Under the pieces are notes generated by a model, which ran no database searches, had not been told where the DNA came from, and saw only the letters and a program-made list of their open reading frames with translations. The position numbers were made by a program, and so were the translations under genes. Positions 60,001 through 64,000 of a stretch of 64,000 bases of DNA are shown piece after piece. Source of the DNA: Taeniopygia guttata (Eukaryota > Chordata > Aves > Passeriformes > Estrildidae); NCBI RefSeq assembly GCF_048771995.1, contig NC_133063.1:63967514-64031513 (forward strand), in the 5' to 3' direction. Numbering within the stretch: position 1 is the stretch's first letter; every line of letters starts with the position of its first letter.

Positions 60001-62606
60001 ACCAAACGAAACAGTAGCCTAGAGAAAGAAAGAGGAGATGGAGGCAGGGCCCAGAACAGACCCTGCCAGAATAGTTTCAGGACAAGGAGCAATCAGACTT
60101 GGAAGGAAGATCAAGTATCTTTCCTCAGCCAAAGCCAAATATTCATCTGGTAAACTAGAGTAGGCTTTTGAAGAGAGATTTTCTTGGATCACAGCCTCCA
60201 CCTCTAAGATTTAACTCATACAAGCCCCTGCAGTATGTTATGCTGCTTGAATATTTTACAGATATTCATGAGAGTGTCACATAAACTGCTTTCAATTAAA
60301 ATAGGAGGTGCTTCACAAAATTGTTTAACTGAAACATTTCTATGCACTAACTGTGCTCTATAAAAGAATAATTAAAAAAGAAATCCACAATTAAACCCAT
60401 AATTAAAAAGAAATCCATGGATGCTATCTATCTCTGGAAAGGCACAATTGTCAACCATAAGTTTAGCCATTAAGGCAGTAATTCAGACCTGTGCTTTTAT
60501 AAATGTTTAGGTGTTATAAACACATTACTACCAGTTATACCACAATAAAGCAAGAATATGAAGCAACCATTGGGAACAAAACTCTTAAACGTGGCATTTT
60601 AAAGTATAACTAAGGCCTGCTTTGAGCTCCCTAAATCAGATTTGGGCACATAACTAGAAATACCATGCAGAGAAATATCACAGATATGAAGACTCTCCCT
60701 TTTGCTGAGATGCCAACATTGGTTAACCACTTCAGCGATGATGTTCAGTCTTGAGAAGATCATACCCAGCTCACACACTCCATACTTGCAGCTTACATGA
60801 CAATCCTGTGGATGCAGTTTAACTTACTGTATGAAGCAGCCATATGGGATTCCGAACACTTCCAGAGAAATCACGTGTGAAAACACTGCCTATCACTTTT
60901 CACTGCCATATGCCTTAAACAAGGTGCTCTAAAGTAGTAAGGAGGCAAAGCGACCCAATGCACAGTCTTGCTGCAAAAAACCTCCCTCTCTTTGGCCAAT
61001 CTTTTATGTCAATCTGATGGTCAATCCTTGACATCAGACAGGTTACAGACGTCCCCCATCTACTCAACACTGTCAGCAACAGGACAAGTTGCTTCATTCT
61101 GCCTATATTTATGCCATTACTGTGTTTGCCCTGTCACACAGATGCTCCTCAAACACCAAACTACTGAGGACAAAACCAAAACCATGTGACCTTCCACCAG
61201 AAACACTCTAACAGGCTTAAGAGACTGCCAGTAACCATCAGACGTGCAGACATTTTTGAAAATCAGTTCAATATGTTCAAACTTGTATGTATATATACAC
61301 ATTTGTGTGTGTATATATATGTGTTCCTATATATATGTACAATATTTGCACACATAATTATGCATATATTAGAGAGCAAGTATGTGTAATTGATCATTTA
61401 TTTAGCAATTAAGTAAGTCAGTGTTAGGAATTGTATGGCACTTTTGATAAGGCTGTGTGACCATCTATTACCCATCCCTTACACACACATAGCTCTTATT
61501 CCCTTACCTCAGAAGGATTTTGGCAAACCTGACAAAACTACCAATGTTTTATCTAACTCATTCCCCAACAATGTTTAACAAAAAAGGTATTATTTTCTTC
61601 TTTTGCAGCATATTGAATAATTTCCCTATATAGAAACTGATATTTCTCAGTAGAATTTCACAGTATATTCGATTCAATTATTACTCAATACCAAATTACT
61701 ACAGCAGTGAAGTTAATGCAGCAACAATAATGTACATAAATCAACAATCAATGATAAATCAATAAATAAATCAACAACAATCAATCAACGAATCAATACT
61801 CTTTCACTAAACCTTAAAATTGTAGTATATCCTAGATTTGGTTCACAGATCAATGAAACTATAATTATTTCTAAAACTGATGCAGTTCCTACTCTTGACT
61901 CCTGATTAACTAAGTCCAGTAAATAAAGAACAAACACTTTATTTCACCCAACAGATCTTCTAAGTGCCAGGAATATTTGTCTTGTATAGTCACATCTAAC
62001 CTCCAGGGTCATTGGAACAAGAACCTGCCTTTCATATGCATGAGGCAGCATGTGCGTGTGTCCCTCACATTCCTGAGTAATAAGAACCAGTGATTGTCCC
62101 TGGGGGAAAAAGGCAAAAGACCAAACCAAATTGACTCCTTGCTCCATTCTCCATTGTTTTTTCCTCCTTTCTCAGCATCGCTCAGAGCAGGTATCAGCTG
62201 ATTGTCAGGTCAGCTTCTCCTGGCCAGGAGAGACCAGAATCAAGGAGATTGAAGGAGTGAGACAGGATGTGAAAAGTGACAGTATGCAACAGGAATGACT
62301 CAAGCACAAAGGTTAATCACACAGCTGTCAGCATTCATCTGTCACACACCAGTGACTGTGGATCCAACACCAGTTCTACCATACACATTCCAAGCAACTC
62401 ACCTTTACTCATCCGTCCCATTACCGTAAATTCAAAATACTTGCTGTTGTCAGCTGATGAATATAGGCCAAAAACAGTGGCCGTGCTCTTTGGCTGTAAT
62501 TTGAATGTTGAGAGCAAGTACACTTCATTCAGCATAGGATCCCCAAATGCTTGTTGCAAGAAGTTAAGTACTACTCGCTTGTTGGAATAAGGAAGAAGAT
62601 CAAAAA
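26968..62606 (-). CDS. THBS4: THBS4, thrombospondin-4 (exons 2-22; signal-peptide exon outside window)
   Basis: Coding exons in transcript order: 62606-62403, 58304-58057, 56917-56812, 51471-51389, 50819-50768, 48708-48542, 45476-45339, 44733-44656, 41360-41208, 39879-39775, 39550-39443, 38021-37862, 37172-37054, 36260-36208, 34162-33969, 33687-33509, 32099-32051, 31951-31755, 31264-31092, 29004-28865, 27029-26968. All junctions are GT-AG and in phase, giving 921 residues against 961 in human TSP-4. With a separate first exon that makes 22 exons, as in human. Domain order is laminin-G-like N-domain, coiled coil with CQAC, four EGF-like repeats, type 3 calcium-binding repeats and C-terminal lectin-like domain, with no procollagen or type 1 repeats. 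That is the subgroup B pentamer layout (TSP3, TSP4, COMP), and residue matches favour TSP4. The product is a secreted matrix glycoprotein of tendon, muscle and nerve, which also acts in ER stress responses. Confidence 0.96.
28865..29004 (-). CDS. THBS4: THBS4 exon 21, C-terminal domain
   Basis: A 140-nt exon encoding [20 protein letters not shown], then [20 protein letters not shown] and [18 protein letters not shown] is a signature of the thrombospondin L-type lectin-like C-terminal domain. The donor is AATG|GTAATG. Confidence 0.96.
29005..31091 (-). other. THBS4: THBS4 intron, no further features seen
   Basis: A 2.1-kb intron with short A/T runs near 29240, 29370 and 30570. No exon or mobile element was recognised. 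Confidence 0.6.
31092..31264 (-). CDS. THBS4: THBS4 exon 20, C-terminal domain
   Basis: A 173-nt exon encoding [20 protein letters not shown], then [20 protein letters not shown] and [18 protein letters not shown]. It is near-identical to human TSP-4 and carries the conserved GPGE-LRN-LWHTG block. It starts in phase 0 after TTTTTGCAG; the donor is AG|GTAAGA. Confidence 0.97.
31755..31951 (-). CDS. THBS4: THBS4 exon 19, C-terminal domain
   Basis: A 197-nt exon encoding [20 protein letters not shown], then [20 protein letters not shown] and [20 protein letters not shown], ending [25 protein letters not shown] is the core of the lectin-like fold in all thrombospondins. Confidence 0.97.
32051..32099 (-). 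CDS. THBS4: THBS4 exon 18 (49 nt)
   Basis: A small exon encoding [16 protein letters not shown] with a split Gly. [19 protein letters not shown] is conserved across thrombospondins at the start of the C-terminal domain. The acceptor is TTAACAG and the donor is G|GTATGT. Confidence 0.95.
32660..33162 (+). mobile_element. CR1 LINE fragment, 3' end
   Basis: Shows the CR1 3' landmarks in order: GGCCACAAAGATGATCAGAGG, CTATGAAGACAGGCTGAGAG, TTCAGCCTGGGAAAGAGAAGG, GAGGCACTGGAACAGG and the tail TCTTCCAACCCAAACGATTCT. It is 5'-truncated, as CR1 copies usually are, and antisense to the host gene THBS4. Confidence 0.93.
33509..33687 (-). CDS. THBS4: THBS4 exon 17, end of type 3 repeats and start of C-domain
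   Basis: A 179-nt exon encoding [20 protein letters not shown], then [20 protein letters not shown] and [19 protein letters not shown]. It closes the calcium-binding wire and opens the lectin-like domain. The acceptor is ATTCAG and the donor CAG|GTAAAA. Confidence 0.97.
33969..34162 (-). CDS. THBS4: THBS4 exon 16, type 3 repeats
   Basis: A 194-nt exon encoding [20 protein letters not shown], then [20 protein letters not shown] and [20 protein letters not shown], ending EDDN. Acidic DxDxDG calcium loops and paired cysteines are plain. A GAT trinucleotide run encodes the DDDDD stretch. NSS is an N-glycosylation sequon; the matching human position is NSA (recalled). Confidence 0.96.
34738..34814 (+). 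mobile_element. CR1 3'-end fragment (about 77 bp)
   Basis: GTGGACTTGGCACTGCTA, then TGCTTGGACTCAATGGTCTTG and TTTTCCAAACTGAATGATT, are close to the usual CR1 tail. It is a short, 5'-truncated copy in a THBS4 intron. Confidence 0.75.
36208..36260 (-). CDS. THBS4: THBS4 exon 15 (53 nt), type 3 repeat
   Basis: Encodes [17 protein letters not shown] plus a split Ser. The [17 protein letters not shown] stretch matches human TSP-4. The acceptor is TTTTGCAG and the donor AG|GTATGC. Confidence 0.95.
37054..37172 (-). CDS. THBS4: THBS4 exon 14, type 3 repeats
   Basis: A 119-nt exon encoding [20 protein letters not shown], then [31 protein letters not shown] and the NPNQ end fit the TSP4 repeat register. 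The acceptor is ACTTTAG and the donor CAG|GTTAGC. Confidence 0.95.
37862..38021 (-). CDS. THBS4: THBS4 exon 13, type 3 repeats
   Basis: A 160-nt exon encoding [20 protein letters not shown], then [20 protein letters not shown] and [13 protein letters not shown]. The acceptor is a good TCTCTTGCAG, but the donor is G|GTTGGT, a weak match to consensus. The next downstream GT would put a stop at the junction, so this donor is the one that works. Confidence 0.94.
38022..39442 (-). other. THBS4: THBS4 intron, no further features seen
   Basis: A 1.4-kb intron with an A-run near 38103-38117. No mobile element or extra exon was recognised. Confidence 0.6.
39443..39550 (-). CDS. THBS4: THBS4 exon 12, type 3 repeats
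   Basis: A 108-nt exon (36 codons, phase 0 at both ends) encoding [20 protein letters not shown], then [16 protein letters not shown]. One full repeat of the calcium-binding wire. The donor is CAG|GTGCTG. Confidence 0.96.
39775..39879 (-). CDS. THBS4: THBS4 exon 11, end of EGF4 and start of type 3 repeats
   Basis: A 105-nt exon encoding [20 protein letters not shown], then [33 protein letters not shown] marks the EGF-to-type-3 border in thrombospondins. Phase 0 at both ends. Confidence 0.96.
41208..41360 (-). CDS. THBS4: THBS4 exon 10, EGF3/EGF4
   Basis: A 153-nt exon encoding [20 protein letters not shown], then [20 protein letters not shown] and [11 protein letters not shown]. It completes EGF3 and most of EGF4. 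The GSY-CG-CK-GYTGDQ block matches human TSP-4. The donor is ACT|GTGAGT. Confidence 0.96.
41361..44655 (-). other. THBS4: THBS4 intron carrying the longest CR1 copy
   Basis: A 3.3-kb intron. Beyond the CR1 at 43090-44076 it holds a short imperfect repeat near 41735-41768 (GGATGATCTTAT twice). Nothing else was recognised. Confidence 0.65.
43090..44076 (+). mobile_element. CR1 LINE fragment, about 1 kb
   Basis: Starts in the decayed 3' part of the CR1 reverse-transcriptase frame (GGTGGGTCCTGCTTG) and continues through GTGAGGCCACACCTCGAGTG, GAGTCCAGAGAAGGGCGG, TTTAGCCTGAAGAAAAGGAG and GCTGCCCAGGGAAGTGGTGG, to a tail with TGATTCTACGATCATGTGAT and TCTATG. The frame is broken. Longest CR1 copy in the window, antisense to THBS4. 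Confidence 0.93.
44656..44733 (-). CDS. THBS4: THBS4 exon 9, calcium-binding EGF
   Basis: A 78-nt exon encoding [20 protein letters not shown], then HCINTL. DIDEC-N is the start of a calcium-binding EGF domain. The acceptor is TTGCTAG and the donor TTG|GTAAGC; phase 0 at both ends. Confidence 0.95.
45339..45476 (-). CDS. THBS4: THBS4 exon 8, EGF2
   Basis: A 138-nt exon encoding [20 protein letters not shown], then [20 protein letters not shown] and AKNNKQ. VQG-G--YAK-NKQ is the linker typical of TSP3, TSP4 and COMP. Phase 0 at both ends. Confidence 0.96.
45477..48541 (-). other. THBS4: THBS4 intron, no further features seen
   Basis: A 3.1-kb intron with an A-run at about 46812-46824. No exon or mobile element was recognised. 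Confidence 0.6.
48542..48708 (-). CDS. THBS4: THBS4 exon 7, linker and EGF1
   Basis: A 167-nt exon. A proline- and basic-rich linker ([15 protein letters not shown]) leads into EGF1, [20 protein letters not shown] then [26 protein letters not shown] and [14 protein letters not shown] are conserved in TSP4. The acceptor GTTTAG|GC was chosen because it fits the G| phase of exon 6; a nearby GTGAG would not. Confidence 0.93.
49015..49032 (-). other. Primer-binding-site-like sequence beside an LTR
   Basis: On the minus strand, TGGTGGCCCATACGGGGA begins two bases past the CA end of the LTR at 49035, the usual place for a retroviral primer-binding site. I did not match it to a particular tRNA. Leader-like sequence may continue to about 48960, but no gag-like frame is visible. 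Confidence 0.5.
49035..49718 (-). mobile_element. Endogenous retrovirus LTR (about 684 bp), sense to THBS4
   Basis: On the minus strand it starts TGTGGGAGGATGG at 49718 and ends ATGCCAACA at 49035. It has a TATAAAAG box at 49569-49576 and an AATAAA hexamer at 49090-49095, so U3, R and U5 are in normal order. The primer-binding-site-like leader shows it is a 5' LTR whose internal part is lost or short. Its U3/R middle holds the 58-bp array. It lies in the intron just upstream of the first EGF exon. Confidence 0.75.
49232..49490. repeat. 58-bp tandem repeat, about 4.5 copies, inside the LTR
   Basis: AGCACATAC recurs at 49232, 49290, 49348, 49406 and 49464, exactly 58 bp apart. Each unit carries AACCCCTAATGTCCCTAACA and CTGACCCTTTCTGTCCCTAG. 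The copies differ at only a few positions; the last is partial and diverged. Confidence 0.95.
50768..50819 (-). CDS. THBS4: THBS4 exon 6 (52 nt), coiled-coil end with CQAC
   Basis: Encodes [17 protein letters not shown] plus a split Gly. The two cysteines of CQAC form the interchain disulfides that lock the pentamer in this subgroup (known for COMP and TSP-4). The acceptor is TCTCAAG and the donor G|GTGAGT. Confidence 0.95.
51389..51471 (-). CDS. THBS4: THBS4 exon 5, pentamerising coiled coil
   Basis: An 83-nt exon encoding [20 protein letters not shown], then KDLLRQQ, with heptad-spaced Leu and Met. It matches GDFNRQ-LGQM-QLNQLLGEV of human TSP-4 (recalled). The acceptor is CCTGCAG and the donor CAG|GTAATG. 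Confidence 0.95.
51969..52553 (-). mobile_element. CR1 LINE fragment, 3' end, minus orientation
   Basis: The 3' tail is at the left (TCACAGAGTCAGAGTCATAG, then TTGGAAGAGACCTTTAAGATC) and the body runs right through CCTCCCTGGGTAACTTATTCC, CTGAACAAACTCAGCTCCCTC and CTTCACTGGACACACTCCAG, to TTCCTCGGTCCTGTTGGCAC. Sense to THBS4. Confidence 0.92.
54150..54305 (-). mobile_element. CR1 fragment, minus orientation (about 150 bp)
   Basis: CATAGAACCATGGAATAGCC, GGGTTGGAAGGGACTCATCA and GGACAATCTCAAGAATCACA are close to a common CR1 3' end in reverse complement. Confidence 0.85.
55296..55330. repeat. ATT/ACT trinucleotide microsatellite
   Basis: A run of about six TTA units followed by CTA and TTA variants, in a THBS4 intron. 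Confidence 0.85.
55737..55808 (-). other. THBS4: Candidate in-frame cassette exon in THBS4 (unproven)
   Basis: A 72-nt stretch preceded by a pyrimidine-rich tract ending CCTGCCAAG and followed by a strong donor GTATGT. It is phase 1 at both ends, so it would insert 24 residues without a frameshift between exons 4 and 5: the split Ala, then [20 protein letters not shown] and SIV. I recall no such exon in human THBS4, and exons 4 and 5 already join to match human, so constitutive use is unlikely. Confidence 0.25.
56812..56917 (-). CDS. THBS4: THBS4 exon 4, linker after the N-domain
   Basis: A 106-nt exon encoding [20 protein letters not shown], then [34 protein letters not shown] is the matching human stretch (recalled). 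The acceptor is GAGCACAG and the donor G|GTAAGG. Confidence 0.94.
57371..57492. repeat. Near-identical 61-bp tandem duplication
   Basis: Units 57371-57431 and 57432-57492 both start GAAGAATGC and share CTTCTAATAAGTATTTTTGA and TTAATGATGATGGAAG, with only two differences in 61 bases. It is a recent intronic duplication 450 bp from THBS4 exon 4. Confidence 0.95.
58057..58304 (-). CDS. THBS4: THBS4 exon 3, N-terminal laminin-G-like domain
   Basis: A 248-nt exon encoding [20 protein letters not shown], then [60 protein letters not shown] and KPQ. LADG--H-I-L-LS-LQ and ELYLDC are typical of the thrombospondin N-domain. The acceptor is TTGTCCTAG and the donor CAG|GTGAGC. Confidence 0.95.
58305..62402 (-). 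other. THBS4: THBS4 intron, mostly unique sequence
   Basis: A 4.1-kb intron. It holds the 42-bp duplication near 58700, a TG/TA dinucleotide tract at about 61285-61345 and an ATCA-rich stretch at about 61738-61800. No exon or mobile element was recognised. Confidence 0.6.
58662..58745. repeat. Two copies of a 42-bp repeat
   Basis: TTGGTTTGTACAT-TCTACAG-CCCAGAAAT recurs 42 bp apart (58662 and 58704). A small imperfect intronic tandem repeat. Confidence 0.75.
62403..62606 (-). CDS. THBS4: THBS4 exon 2, N-terminal laminin-G-like domain
   Basis: A 204-nt exon after TTTTTTCCAG. It begins with a split Val codon and encodes [20 protein letters not shown], then [40 protein letters not shown] and VMGRMSK. 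VFDLLP, STFKLQ-KS-AT-FGLYSS and [13 protein letters not shown] match human TSP-4. The upstream signal-peptide exon is not in the window. The donor is G|GTGAGT. Confidence 0.96.
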
Positions 62607-64000
62607 CTGGAAAAAAAAAACCAAACAAATTTCAACAGAAAATTAAATATAACAATGACCAAGGAAGAATGAGATTTGAAGCCACATATTGGTGATTGTA
62701 CACTCTTCCTATAAAAAAAAAACCCAATATGATGATTATCTGTAAATATAATGAAGTTCAAATCCCTGGCATTGGAAGGGATATCGTAAGAAATCTGGTC
62801 TAGTGAAACATGTCCCCATACATGCAAGGAGTTTGCACTAGATGTTGCCTGCCAGCTAAAACTATTCTATGATTCTATAAAAATCTATAATTTGTTGCAA
62901 CTGATACTATTTTAGCAATTTTTTTTTTCAAGTGAATTATTGATAAGTTACTCACATAGAAATACCTAATCTTCAAACTGAGGTACTCAAATATTTTTAG
63001 GTAGCTCTCAAAAGTGCTTCTCTTCTGAGGATTCACCTCAACAGAAAGCTTTTTATCCCTTTTACGCTTTCATAAATTCAGATGTTTGTGTTCATATATC
63101 AATTAGATAAGGATTCAGCATTAAAATTTTCAGACAGATTTCCAGGGTGCTCATGCTTTGATTGCATTTGCGGGGCACCAATTAAAATGCCAAAAAGCCA
63201 GGTAAGTAATATGATGTTCACAGCCTTCTCACTTCATTGACTTTTCAGAATATATATTATATAAATAAGACTCATCTTTCCCTTCTGGTACAGAAAACAA
63301 AGAAATACAGGCCGGACAAAACAAAACAGAACAAAACCCACAAATCCTGAAGGCATAGTGAAAGCTCATTCAAATTTTTATTTTAGTTTTTCCACAATGC
63401 ATCAGCAAAGAGTCTATGATTTTGCACATATGTAAGTCAGCTATGTTCTTTATGGCACTGAAACAACAAACTGGGGTTTTCCTCAAATCCACATCTCTAA
63501 ACTCAATAAATGCTTCCATTAGGTTTTTTTATTATCTCCTAAGCCAGCCTGCTGCAATTAAAGCAGTATATATATTACACCCTGGCAGTAAAGTTTGATA
63601 AATGATTTTGCACAAGTATTGTTTAAATATTAGAGCACCCTGAGCCATTGCATACCACTGACACTCCACAGACCTACCATCAGGTGGGCCATATTCTTCT
63701 CCCACACCAGAACAATACTGTAGAGCTGTCACCATAGAAGAACCATAACACCAGGCAGATGGCAAAGGCACAATACAGCACATTGTGCCTTAGCTTGATT
63801 CAATTCCATGGTTGTACTAGTAAGTTTAATTTCCCAGGCTGAAAAAACACCGATGGACCTTTGCAGATGAGCCTTGCCTACACAGCACAGCCCTAAAGCT
63901 GCTATTGTCTATAAGGTGATGAGGTAATCCTACCATTACAGTGTTTTCATACGCTACACACAGGAAAAGACTGAAGAGCACTCAAAGAACAACCACATGG
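62607..64000 (-). other. THBS4: THBS4 intron 1, 3' part
   Basis: Apart from the CR1 tail at 62785-62879 I see no exon. In particular there is no GC-rich signal-peptide exon ending in the phase needed for exon 2, so exon 1 must lie right of the window. Confidence 0.65.
62785..62879 (+). mobile_element. CR1 3'-end fragment
   Basis: TCTGGTCTAGTGAAACATGT, then GCACTAGATGTTGCC and the tail AACTATTCTATGATTCTATA, typical of CR1 3' ends. Strongly 5'-truncated. Confidence 0.8.

Noticed and set aside
62607..64000. Search for the THBS4 signal-peptide exon
   Set aside because: No minus-strand ATG with a hydrophobic leader and a donor in the required phase was found, so exon 1 is placed outside the window.
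1..64000. Bacterial-type systems, CRISPR arrays, tRNA or rRNA genes
   Set aside because: Nothing of the kind was seen; the window is intron-rich vertebrate DNA. tRNA or small RNA genes cannot be fully excluded without a covariance-model search.

Overview
This is a stretch of vertebrate nuclear DNA, almost certainly from a bird. Two intron-rich genes are recognisable from conserved protein sequence, and the repeats are typical of birds: several CR1 LINE 3' ends with ATTCTATG-type tails, and LTRs of avian endogenous retrovirus type. Some of the LTR types look passerine-like, which is recollection and not a database match. SERINC5 and THBS4 are also neighbours on human chromosome 5q and on the avian Z chromosome (established knowledge), so this is a conserved block, probably Z-linked. 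There are no bacterial genes, CRISPR arrays or recognisable RNA genes.

Layout. Bases 1-23460 (+ strand) hold the 3' part of SERINC5: ten coding exons between 593 and 16987 encode the last 397 residues (of about 460). A long inferred 3' untranslated region follows, ending at paired poly(A) signals near 23416-23443. The first exons lie left of the window. Bases 23460-26790 are a 3.3-kb intergenic gap with no supported gene. Bases 26790-64000 (- strand) hold THBS4, read right to left: 21 coding exons from 62606 down to 26968 encode 921 residues (human protein 961). Only the signal-peptide exon lies beyond the right edge. The two genes converge tail to tail.

SERINC5 is a multi-pass membrane protein of the serine-incorporator family; human SERINC5 restricts enveloped viruses and scrambles lipids. 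THBS4 is a secreted pentameric matrix glycoprotein with a laminin-G-like N-domain, coiled coil, four EGF-like repeats, calcium-binding type 3 repeats and a lectin-like C-terminal domain. All exon phases agree across both genes and no frameshift or premature stop was seen, so both look functional. They share a neighbourhood, not a pathway.

The accessory content is in introns: six CR1 fragments, a solo LTR with a 6-bp target duplication nested in an older tandem repeat (7992-8427), a probable LTR at 12775-13301, an LTR with an adjoining primer-binding-site-like leader at 49014-49718 that carries a five-copy 58-bp array, a 568-bp tandem duplication (6817-7955) and a near-identical 61-bp tandem duplication (57371-57492). 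I found no clearly new system. The least expected signals are a possible in-frame 72-nt cassette exon in THBS4 (55737-55808), the promoter-bearing LTR just upstream of the first EGF exon, and a GNRA-capped hairpin touching a poly(A) hexamer in the SERINC5 3' UTR.
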